Positions 1-5,474 of a DNA stretch of 5,846 nt are shown here, piece after piece. Under the pieces are notes generated by a model. The model had not been told where the DNA came from, ran no database searches, and saw only the letters and a list, made by a program, of their open reading frames with translations. Source of the DNA: Gammaproteobacteria bacterium (lineage in GTDB: Bacteria > Pseudomonadota > Gammaproteobacteria > UBA9214); contig JAOUCV010000155.1 of the NCBI GenBank assembly GCA_029859555.1, positions 1 to 5,846 of the forward strand, read 5' to 3'. Made by a program: the position numbers and the translations under genes. Position 1 is the stretch's first letter. Each line of letters begins with the position of its first letter.

Positions 1-718
1 GGTAATGCATGGTTCCGGAAACACGATTAATCGAGATGCGTGTGTTTTCAGCGGCAGTCGAAGTTGCAACAATGAAAGTATCCGTGAGTTGTTCTATTAA
101 AAAAGTTGTTAGCACGCGTCCGTCGCGCTGTTCCAATAACTGGTTTTTTTCTGCATCAAAGGCAAAGAATATTTCTTTATCACTGGCACGACACACAATG
201 TATTTAAAATTCTGTTCATTAACCGCTGCTGCTGGTACGGCTGCCACGACGACAGGCGTCATCTCTGCAGGGGTTGTCGTTTGCGTGCTGCCATGCGTTA
301 ACATTTCGATATTACAAAACCTGTCCGACAATCTGAGAAGCCCGGTATCGTGTAAATGAGTTATCACCTTATCGTTGTTAATCAGAAGAAAATTGGCAGA
401 GGTCTCCCGCCCGTCCATGGTAGTCACCATCGCACAGACACGGTATCCATATTTGTCTGACCTGCCAATCTGGCTGTAGGTAAATTTGGCAGGTGTGTTC
501 AGGAATTTCGCTGTTGATATATCCAGAGGCAAGATTCGTGGCTGAGACTGCAGGTAGGACTTTGTAATCGACTGGTAATCTTCTGGAAACGGGCCGTAAT
601 CTGCATGCTCATCTATCTCGCCCGGACCAGGTATTGAACTACATGCGCTCAATAACATCGCAAACAGCAACAGCAGCCCATGGCAACGGCTGCAAATAAA
701 TGTCGAAATATCAGTCAA
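1..718 (-). CDS. Predicted outer-membrane lipoprotein, partial (3' end off window), TTG start
   Basis: The minus strand is open without a stop from 718 to the left edge (239 codons), so the C-terminus is missing. I place the start at TTG 718-716 because AGAGG lies 5 bases upstream (724-728) and no in-frame ATG precedes the signal peptide. The only other early start is a GTG four codons upstream without a ribosome site. Residues 13-25 are a hydrophobic stretch ending in the lipobox L23-S24-A25-C26, followed by Ser-Ser. This predicts signal peptidase II processing and, lacking Asp at +2, outer-membrane anchoring. The mature part holds a segment around GRSDKYGYRVCAMVTT, followed by ETSANFLLINNDKVI. 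It resembles small uncharacterised proteobacterial proteins with a GWRVC-type motif, though I recall this only loosely. A Thr/Pro/Ala-rich linker follows (about residues 145-165), then a second conserved-looking block with one Cys. The function is unknown. I am confident that it is coding and a lipoprotein, less so of the exact start. Confidence 0.82.
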   Translation of the reverse strand, partial: MTDISTFICSRCHGLLLLFAMLLSACSSIPGPGEIDEHADYGPFPEDYQSITKSYLQSQPRILPLDISTAKFLNTPAKFTYSQIGRSDKYGYRVCAMVTTMDGRETSANFLLINNDKVITHLHDTGLLRLSDRFCNIEMLTHGSTQTTTPAEMTPVVVAAVPAAAVNEQNFKYIVCRASDKEIFFAFDAEKNQLLEQRDGRVLTTFLIEQLTDTFIVATSTAAENTRISINRVSGTMHY

Positions 719-723
719 GCTAA

Positions 724-728
724 CCTCT
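724..728 (-). promoter_or_regulatory. Shine-Dalgarno site that supports the TTG start of the lipoprotein gene
   Basis: AGAGG on the minus strand sits 5 bases before the TTG at 718. It decides the start, since there is no usable in-frame ATG before the lipobox. Confidence 0.6.
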
Positions 729-754
729 TGCACAAACAGTGGGATACAGTTTTT

Positions 755-788
755 GATAGTACGAGTCTATCACCATCGATGACGATAG
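755..788. promoter_or_regulatory. Possible operator: GATAG / CTATC / GATAG inverted repeats
   Basis: GATAG (755-759), CTATC (767-771) and GATAG (784-788) alternate in orientation. The last two frame a perfect CATCGATG palindrome (774-781), giving a 22-base near-palindrome with only two mismatched position pairs. On the minus strand a -10-like TACTAT (761-756) falls in the first repeat, 37 bases or more before the lipoprotein start, and has only a poor -35. This arrangement would suit a regulator-controlled promoter for the leftward gene. The symmetry is seen; the role is inferred. Confidence 0.35.
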
Positions 789-921
789 TGAGCAGACGAC
801 AGCAGAAAACAGTTGTCAATAATGCAGGGTAACGCTCATTCGAGATGAAGAGTGACTGGCCAGGCGTAAACAAACCGCCAGTAGAATGATTGCGCTCTCA
901 AAGGCGCTCAACAACCTCGCG

Positions 922-955
922 ACAGTGTGTCAGATGTGTATCACAGTGTTACAAT
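922..955 (+). promoter_or_regulatory. Candidate promoter with a 21-base-phased direct repeat
   Basis: GTGTCA (927-932) and TACAAT (950-955) are spaced 17 bases apart and match the sigma70 boxes at 4 and 5 of 6 positions. ACAGTGT occurs at 922-928 and again at 943-949, exactly 21 bases or two helical turns apart, overlapping the -35 and abutting the -10. It lies about 120 bases before the 1077 gene. The pattern is real, but the promoter assignment is tentative. Confidence 0.3.
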
Positions 956-1076
956 CATGCAGCCTTCATCGCCAACCTTTCGTTGTTAACAGCTGCTGCG
1001 AGGTACTCTCCCGCAAATGGCACAACACGTGCATGTTATCAACTGTTTAAAGCAAATCACCAGAAGGAAGCCGCGA

Positions 1077-1348
1077 ATGAAAAACAGCATTTTTGTCGCA
1101 ATACCCTTATTTGGCGCGATGTTTTATGGCTGCGGCTAGCAAGACAGTATTTCTTCACGCCCATGCACAGCCGAAATACATTCTGATGCCAAAACTGCTT
1201 CGCAAACATGCTTACCGGTCGAACTCCCTTCCTGTGACGCCGGTAGAGAAACCGCCATGGCAGCCCCCCGGCGGCGATGGCATATGCAACTGCAGCATCC
1301 GTTGAAGCCTTTCACACTAACGATTACCAGCCGTTGGCTGGATCTTGA
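1077..1348 (+). pseudogene. Broken small lipoprotein gene (amber codon plus frame change)
   Basis: An excellent ribosome site (AGAAGGAAG, 1062-1070) precedes ATG 1077. It opens a 20-codon peptide, MKNSIFVAIPLFGAMFYGCG, a textbook lipoprotein signal with its lipid-attachment Cys at residue 19. TAG follows at 1137. The same frame stays coding-like beyond it (QDSISSRPCTAEIHSDAKTA, further Cys at 1164, 1209 and 1233) to the C6 run at 1264-1269. There the reading appears to move to another frame that ends in VEAFHTNDYQPLAGS and TGA 1346-1348. Repair of one base substitution (CAG to TAG would fit) and one missing C gives a lipoprotein of about 90 residues, ending 19 bases before the next gene's ATG, as in an operon. 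It has no recognised family. Alternatively only the 20-residue peptide is made, or the lesions are sequence errors. Confidence 0.55.
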
Positions 1349-1367
1349 TGCAGCAGGGAGAATCATT

Positions 1368-1907
1368 ATGCGATCAACACAACTACTCATAGCCATCAGC
1401 CTCTGCTGTTTTGTAAATACAGCCGTTCTGGCTCACAAGAATTCCGTACCTGAGGACTATCCAGACCACACTCAGCACACTGAGGGCTGCAAGCAGCCAG
1501 TCAATATCGTCGACTTGCAGACAAGGCTGCATGATTACAATGTGGCCCGTGTACAGGTCGCTGATGTGCTGTACAACATGGCAGAGAGCTACAATCTGGA
1601 TACGGAAGTGAGCGATCGTCTACTGAGCTTTGCCGCGCTATTCAGGAAAATGGGCGCGGAATTACCACAGCCTGATCCGGGCTCTGACGAGTTCCGTAAC
1701 TTCGACTTCAAACTCGGGCTGAGCCTGACGGCCGTGACGGTCTTCCTGAATAGCAGGGATGAGTCCCTGACCCGGCAGTTCAAAGCCGACCAGAATAACC
1801 CTGACAGTAACCTGGGCATCTATTTGACCAGGCTGGATGACAGCCGGGAGAGCTATACCAGCGGACTGGAAAACTATAACAATGTAAATAAAACCGGTGC
1901 TTGTTAG
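1368..1907 (+). CDS. Secreted protein of unknown function, probably truncated by a frameshift
   Basis: I choose ATG 1368 because AGGGAG (1355-1360) lies 7 bases upstream and it begins a clear Sec signal peptide: MRST, then a hydrophobic stretch at residues 6-21, with cleavage likely after VLA at residue 22. The same frame is open further upstream, from ATG 1257, but that part is the remnant of the preceding lipoprotein gene. The mature protein (about 157 residues) is acidic, Asn/Asp-rich and mostly helical in appearance, for example LQTRLHDYNVARVQVADVLY near residues 47-66. There is one early Cys (near residue 40) and one at the last position. No family is recognised. The frame ends at TAG 1905-1907 with the odd tail NKTGAC, and clearly coding-like sequence follows in another frame to 2050. 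The native protein was therefore probably about 227 residues and periplasmic. Confidence 0.7.
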   Translation: MRSTQLLIAISLCCFVNTAVLAHKNSVPEDYPDHTQHTEGCKQPVNIVDLQTRLHDYNVARVQVADVLYNMAESYNLDTEVSDRLLSFAALFRKMGAELPQPDPGSDEFRNFDFKLGLSLTAVTVFLNSRDESLTRQFKADQNNPDSNLGIYLTRLDDSRESYTSGLENYNNVNKTGAC

Positions 1908-2050
1908 CCAATGCACAGCAAAGCAAGAGCTGGACCGGTGTCGAAGAAGTCAAAGAGGGAATACTCGACCGTATTGAAACCTACAAAAATGTCCCGGAAA
2001 AAGCACGCTTTCGAGATATGAGAGTCATTTCCTTTAAAATCAAGTGCTAA
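1892..2050 (+). pseudogene. Out-of-frame 3' remnant of the secreted-protein gene
   Basis: In the frame offset from the 1368 gene, sequence from 1892 to TAA 2048-2050 reads as a credible protein C-terminus: ANAQQSKSWTGVEEVKEGIL, then IETYKNVPEKARFRDMRV, ending FKIKC. It has no start codon or ribosome site of its own (the only ATG, near 2018, is 10 codons from the end), and a stop at 1889-1891 closes the frame upstream. It is therefore best read as the lost end of the gene starting at 1368. Adding one A to the AAAA run at 1890-1893 joins the frames. Confidence 0.6.
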
Positions 2051-2079
2051 TGGTTGCATCAATCACGTAATTCCACGTA

Positions 2080-2108
2080 TTACAGATCACGATGACAACC
2101 GATATAGT
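2080..2108 (+). promoter_or_regulatory. Candidate sigma70 promoter for the globin gene
   Basis: TTACAG (2080-2085) and TATAGT (2103-2108) are 17 bases apart and match the consensus at 4 and 5 of 6 positions, 35 bases before the globin ATG. A short inverted repeat GTAAT/ATTAC (2067-2071 and 2079-2083) overlaps the -35. The 8-base inverted pair TTGCATCA (2054-2061) and TGATGCAA (2117-2124) flanks the whole promoter. No FNR-type TTGAT-N4-ATCAA box was seen. The site makes the globin the first gene of its transcription unit. Confidence 0.45.
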
Positions 2109-2143
2109 AAAACTACTGATGCAAACTGACGAGGAGACTGCAC

Positions 2144-2647
2144 ATGAAAAAGCAACCAGGCTGGCTGAAATTTATCATTCTGAGTATAGGACTGTTTGCG
2201 ATTACCGGGATAACGGCGTCACAGGCGGCTAGCGACAGCCCTACACTTTATGACCGCATAGGCGGTGAACCGGTTGCCAGGGCCATCTGCGAGGATATCT
2301 GGACTAACCACACAATAAACCCGATAGTTAACAACCGCTTCAGCAACAGTGACCCTGTATATGTTAAACAAATGGTCTTTGAAATATTTGCCGCTGCAAC
2401 CGGTGGGCCGGTTGAATACACGGGCAAGGATATGCTGACCACGCATGCCGGCATGAACATTAGTGACATGGAATTTAATGCCGTAGTGGATGACGTACTG
2501 AAGGCACTGGACATGAACAACATAGGCGCGGCAGAGCGCGGCGAGGTTCTTGCGATTCTGTGGTCGGTAAAAGACCAGATTGTGAATACCAAACTAACCA
2601 CCAAAGCGCTGGCACCGGCCACGTCAAGAGATGTAGTGCAACCGTAA
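2144..2647 (+). CDS. Exported group I-type truncated haemoglobin
   Basis: GAGGAG sits about 8 bases before ATG 2144. Residues 1-28 form a Sec signal peptide (MKKQ, hydrophobic core about 10-23, cleavage likely after SQA at 28), so the globin should act in the periplasm, unlike the cytoplasmic textbook members. The 2-on-2 globin fold follows: LYDRIGGEPVARAICEDI (35-52), the AAATGGPVEYTG block (83-94), and HAGM with proximal haem ligand His101, then a C-terminal helix to about 150 and a Thr/Ala/Pro-rich tail. By eye alignment to mycobacterial trHbN, position B10, usually Tyr, is Trp53, and the distal positions E7 and E11 both fall on Val. This suggests a largely apolar pocket and a role other than classical trHbN NO dioxygenation. 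Plausible roles are O2/NO binding, sensing or haem-linked redox work. It is followed 29 bases later by the PCD-like gene, probably in one transcript. Confidence 0.9.
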   Translation: MKKQPGWLKFIILSIGLFAITGITASQAASDSPTLYDRIGGEPVARAICEDIWTNHTINPIVNNRFSNSDPVYVKQMVFEIFAAATGGPVEYTGKDMLTTHAGMNISDMEFNAVVDDVLKALDMNNIGAAERGEVLAILWSVKDQIVNTKLTTKALAPATSRDVVQP

Positions 2648-2676
2648 ATCCGGACAAGCAGTTCAGGAGGCGTGCA

Positions 2677-3063
2677 ATGAGCTGGCGACAACGAGGCCAT
2701 GATGAAACCTACAGCGAGGACGAAATAAAGGCACGCCTTGCTGAAGAACTGCCACACTGGTACCTGGAAAAAGGCTGGATAAGGCGCAAGTATAAAACCA
2801 GTGGCTGGAAATCCACGTTGATGGTTGTCAATACAATCGGGCATTTGGCTGAGGCAGCTTTCCACCACCCCGACCTGTCCGTGTCCTATGCCTTTGTCAT
2901 AGTTAAACTAATGAATCATGCTGCCAAAGGCGTTACTGACAAAGACTTTGTTCTGGCGCAAAAAATAGAGGATATAATACAGTGGCAGCCAGGCAAGGAT
3001 CAGGGACCACTTGAAGGCACCCCGGATGACCCGCGCTTCAAGTACATCAAATACGATCAGTAG
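2677..3063 (+). CDS. 4a-hydroxytetrahydrobiopterin dehydratase-fold protein (PCD; possibly RubisCO assembly-factor type)
   Basis: A perfect AGGAGG (2665-2670) six bases before ATG 2677 fixes the start; an upstream in-frame ATG at 2560 lies inside the globin gene. The 128 residues have no signal peptide, so the protein is cytoplasmic. The PCD active-site signature is complete: E59, H63-H64-P65, aromatic Y71, H81 and D90. PCD enzymes dehydrate 4a-hydroxytetrahydropterin during pterin recycling for aromatic amino acid hydroxylases. Related fold members lacking that activity (acRAF) assist RubisCO assembly near cbbQ/cbbO in alpha-carboxysome loci. This copy is longer than typical PhhB (about 100-118 residues), with an N-terminal extension and a C-terminal tail QWQPGKDQGPLEGTPDD. 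No aromatic hydroxylase is in the window, while a CbbO/NorD-type gene follows. I therefore lean towards an assembly or chaperone role, though intact catalytic residues leave true PCD activity open. Confidence 0.88.
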   Translation: MSWRQRGHDETYSEDEIKARLAEELPHWYLEKGWIRRKYKTSGWKSTLMVVNTIGHLAEAAFHHPDLSVSYAFVIVKLMNHAAKGVTDKDFVLAQKIEDIIQWQPGKDQGPLEGTPDDPRFKYIKYDQ

Positions 3064-3330
3064 CCCCCGAAGTAATATCTGACGGCTTCTTTTTTCTGCC
3101 AGCAAGATGCCGTCTGGATCGACGCAACAAGAATAGCTCTTCCTGAAACAGAGGATCGTCTCTTTCCCGCAGAGGGAATTGATCCAGTCCAAACAAACTC
3201 GATAAAAATCAATGCGCATAACCATAGCCGCAAACCGCAAGCACTGTCCGCTCACGTATTTCTACGTATGGCCACCGGATCGTGCCAAACGGTAATCTGA
3301 CAAGATCCGCCAGGGCTGTCGGGTATTAGC
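3064..3330. other. 267-base spacer before the VWA gene
   Basis: No gene is supported here. The minus-strand open frame across 2908-3255 overlaps the PCD gene and has no start context. A GACGGC/GCCGTC inverted repeat (3081-3086 and 3109-3114) has a 22-base loop with the T-run inside the loop, so it is a weak attenuator candidate and not a standard terminator. A small ACGTA/TACGT palindrome lies at 3256-3269. No convincing promoter was found. Whether the VWA gene is co-transcribed with the PCD gene is undecided. Confidence 0.4.
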
Positions 3331-5337
3331 ATGATTTTCGGATTGTGGAAAAAAAAACCGCCGCATATACAACGAAGCAGGCCTGTCAGGTCCCGCTCAA
3401 CGGCACGCTACGGCGGCATGCAGGCACGAGAACTGCAGACGCGTCTGGAATTATTGCTGGATCCGGTACTGACGCGCCACCGCAGCGTGCTCGAACCCGC
3501 CATGGCGCTGGCCGAGTTGAGCCTGGTAGAACAGGAACGATTTATCGCCAGTGTCGACCGGATTTCTCTGCACCAACCGGAACTTGCCTTGCGCTTCTGC
3601 GAGCTGGCGATACCGGCACTTACCGAGCTCGATGATACCGCCTGGGAACCCTGGATCGACAGTCTGCAGGAGACATTCAGGGACAAGGGGCTTGAAGCCA
3701 GCGTCCATAATATGCAGGCATACCGGGAATACCAGCAAGCGTCGCTACCCGCCTCCGGCAGCATCGCATTTACCGAGATTGCACGTGTACTGGACAGCTA
3801 TATACGTGCGCTCAGCGGTCGTGACCTGAAACTGTCAAGCGCGGAACAAAGCTACACGGACACAGAAACCCTGTTTCTCCCGACACGCATCAGCCGCTAC
3901 CCGACACGGGATGAAAACTTCCGTCTCTACAAGGCATTGCTGGTGCATCAGTGGGCGCAAACCTGTTTTGGTACCTGGCGCATAGATATCGTCGATGCGC
4001 TCAAGGACTACCCTGACCCTGAACGGGCATTACAGGTGTTTCACCGCCTGGAAACCCTGCGCCTGGATGCCTGCCTGGAACGTCTGTTACCCGGTGTGGC
4101 ACGTGACATGGCAATGCTTCGATCTGCAGAGCCATTACATCCCCGCTGGAGAGAAGCGCAGACAGCACTCGGCAACCCGGATGCCGATGTGCACACCACA
4201 CTCTCATGGCTGGCGCAGTTAGTAGCTCTCGATATTGATCCGGAACCCACCCTGTACCAGGGACATTTACACGCAGAAAAAGCGAATACCATTATTGCCA
4301 AACGCGGCAGACACCCGCAGCAGGACTTGCAGAACCCCACCCACCACTTGCAGCAGGCACTGACCGGCCAGCAAGACCCTGCGGATGCCAGGCAATTAAC
4401 TGAACAGCCCGCTGGCACACCGGAGTACAAGGAAACGACGGTCAGTACCGAAGCGGCGCAACAAGCTCATGATTTCAGCTATGACGAATGGGATCACTCA
4501 CGCCAGCGTTACCGTAAAGACTGGTGCCGGCTGCATGAACAAAGTGTCACTCCTGTTAACGGCGATTTTATCTCTGTCACCATGAACAAATACCGGGGCC
4601 TGTTGAAACACATCCATCGCACATTTGAAGCCCTGCGTCAGGAAAACCGGCGCCTGCGACGTGAACCCTACGGCGACGACATCGACATCGACGCCGTTGT
4701 AGAATCCTGGTCGGACACCCACAAGGGCCTGGAAGCCAGCGAATTCATCTTTACACAAACCAGCCGCCGTGAACGCCAGGTTGCCGTGATGTTCATGATT
4801 GACATGAGCGCTTCGACTGCAGGCTGGATCAACCAGGTCGAGCGAGAGGCGCTGGTTTTATTATGTGAGGCACTGCAACGGCTGGGTGACCGTTATGCTA
4901 TTTACGGGTTTTCAGGGAAAGGTAACAGCTATTGCCAGTGCTTCCATATAAAAGATTTTGACGAGCACTACAGTGAAGACGTGCGCAACCGTATTGAAGG
5001 CATCGAACCACAGGAATACACACGCCTGGGTGCAGCTATCCGTCATCTTGGCACCAGATTAAGCCAGATAGAAGCACGGACCCGTCTGCTCATTACGCTA
5101 ACAGACGGACGTCCCGATGATATCGGTGGTTACAGCGGCCTCTATGGTATTGAGGACACTCGCATGGCTCTAATCGAGACACGCCACCTGGGTATACACC
5201 CTTATTGCATAACCATTGATACCGAATCACGTGAATATCTTACCCGCATGTACGGTAAAAACGATTTTATTATTATTGACCAGGTCGACAAACTACCACA
5301 GCGAATAGCGGACATTTACCGCCGCCTGACCACTTGA
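3331..5337 (+). CDS. VWA-domain protein of the CbbO/NorD family (ATPase-linked enzyme activator)
   Basis: This is a 668-residue cytoplasmic protein with no signal peptide or membrane helix. The N-terminal 300 residues are helical and Leu/Glu-rich. A Gln/Pro/Thr-rich linker follows (about 320-380), then the family block YDEWDHSRQRYRKDWC (384-399), a charged region with GDDIDIDA, and a C-terminal VWA domain (about 483-668). The MIDAS metal site is complete: D491-x-S493-x-S495 (DMSAS), T564 in YTRLGAAIRHL and D592 in TLTDGRPDD. The end IYRRLTT is typical of the family. CbbO and NorD act as adaptors that tether a MoxR-type AAA+ ATPase (CbbQ, NorQ) to RubisCO or nitric oxide reductase. Length is nearer NorD (about 640) than CbbO (over 700), but the PCD-fold neighbour favours CbbO. 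No ATPase gene is in the window. ATG 3331 has only a weak GGG 7 bases upstream, and Met30 (3418) is an alternative. An A9 tract (3349-3357) encodes Lys7-9. Confidence 0.88.
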   Translation: MIFGLWKKKPPHIQRSRPVRSRSTARYGGMQARELQTRLELLLDPVLTRHRSVLEPAMALAELSLVEQERFIASVDRISLHQPELALRFCELAIPALTELDDTAWEPWIDSLQETFRDKGLEASVHNMQAYREYQQASLPASGSIAFTEIARVLDSYIRALSGRDLKLSSAEQSYTDTETLFLPTRISRYPTRDENFRLYKALLVHQWAQTCFGTWRIDIVDALKDYPDPERALQVFHRLETLRLDACLERLLPGVARDMAMLRSAEPLHPRWREAQTALGNPDADVHTTLSWLAQLVALDIDPEPTLYQGHLHAEKANTIIAKRGRHPQQDLQNPTHHLQQALTGQQDPADARQLTEQPAGTPEYKETTVSTEAAQQAHDFSYDEWDHSRQRYRKDWCRLHEQSVTPVNGDFISVTMNKYRGLLKHIHRTFEALRQENRRLRREPYGDDIDIDAVVESWSDTHKGLEASEFIFTQTSRRERQVAVMFMIDMSASTAGWINQVEREALVLLCEALQRLGDRYAIYGFSGKGNSYCQCFHIKDFDEHYSEDVRNRIEGIEPQEYTRLGAAIRHLGTRLSQIEARTRLLITLTDGRPDDIGGYSGLYGIEDTRMALIETRHLGIHPYCITIDTESREYLTRMYGKNDFIIIDQVDKLPQRIADIYRRLTT

Positions 5338-5389
5338 ACACCCGCGACGCAGTGCCGCCAGGCCGCTAAAGAAGAAATGTATTTGCAGC

Positions 5390-5414
5390 CCGGGTAAATG
5401 CACCGCCCGGTTTT
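5390..5414 (+). terminator. Probable rho-independent terminator after the VWA gene
   Basis: CCGGG (5390-5394) pairs with CCCGG (5406-5410) across an 11-base loop and is followed directly by TTTT, 53 bases after the VWA stop. The stem is short but all G/C. A second CCCGGG copy at 5431-5436 can pair with the first instead (CCCGGGT with ACCCGGG, 7 base pairs), which would disrupt this hairpin. Confidence 0.5.
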
Positions 5415-5474
5415 CACCAGGCTGTACAAACCCGGGTGTGTGTGCCCGTTACAATGTCAGACAAGTACTGCCGA

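Larger units (their letters stand above)
719..1076. other. 358-base non-coding spacer between divergent genes
   Basis: No convincing gene lies here. The open frame starting at 890 has no good ribosome site and its composition is not protein-like. The spacer separates the leftward lipoprotein gene from the rightward pair at 1077 and 1368, so it should hold both promoters. Seen in it are a GATAG/CTATC inverted-repeat cluster (755-788), an isolated TTGACA on the minus strand (814-819) without a matching -10, and a direct repeat over a possible promoter (922-955). Confidence 0.6.

Noticed and set aside
1137..1139. Amber codon read through or reassigned (for example to pyrrolysine)
   Set aside because: TAG is the ordinary stop of other genes here (3061-3063 and 1905-1907), and the position beside a lipobox gives no reason for a special residue.
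890..1186. Possible 98-codon plus-strand gene
   Set aside because: It lacks a good ribosome site, has an Arg/Ser/Gln-rich nonsense-like composition, and overlaps the well-supported lipoprotein signal at 1077.
1257..1367. Upstream start (ATG 1257) for the secreted-protein gene
   Set aside because: No ribosome site precedes it, and it would bury the clear signal peptide that begins at 1368. The stretch is better explained as the end of the broken lipoprotein gene.
1889..1907. Programmed -1 ribosomal frameshift in the secreted-protein gene
   Set aside because: There is no X_XXY_YYZ slippery heptamer in the correct frame and no obvious downstream stem. A base loss is simpler.
2560..2676. N-terminal extension of the PCD gene into the globin gene
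   Set aside because: AGGAGG directly before ATG 2677 gives the start, and the extension is the globin sequence read in another frame.
2248..2868. Long minus-strand open frame of 206 codons
   Set aside because: It is fully antisense to the globin and PCD genes, whose domains and ribosome sites are unambiguous. It has no start context and no recognisable product.
3108..3119. ATGCCGTCTGGA, one base from the neisserial 12-base DNA uptake sequence
   Set aside because: It is a single imperfect copy with no perfect copies elsewhere in the window, and the gene content does not suggest Neisseria. Chance is the best explanation.
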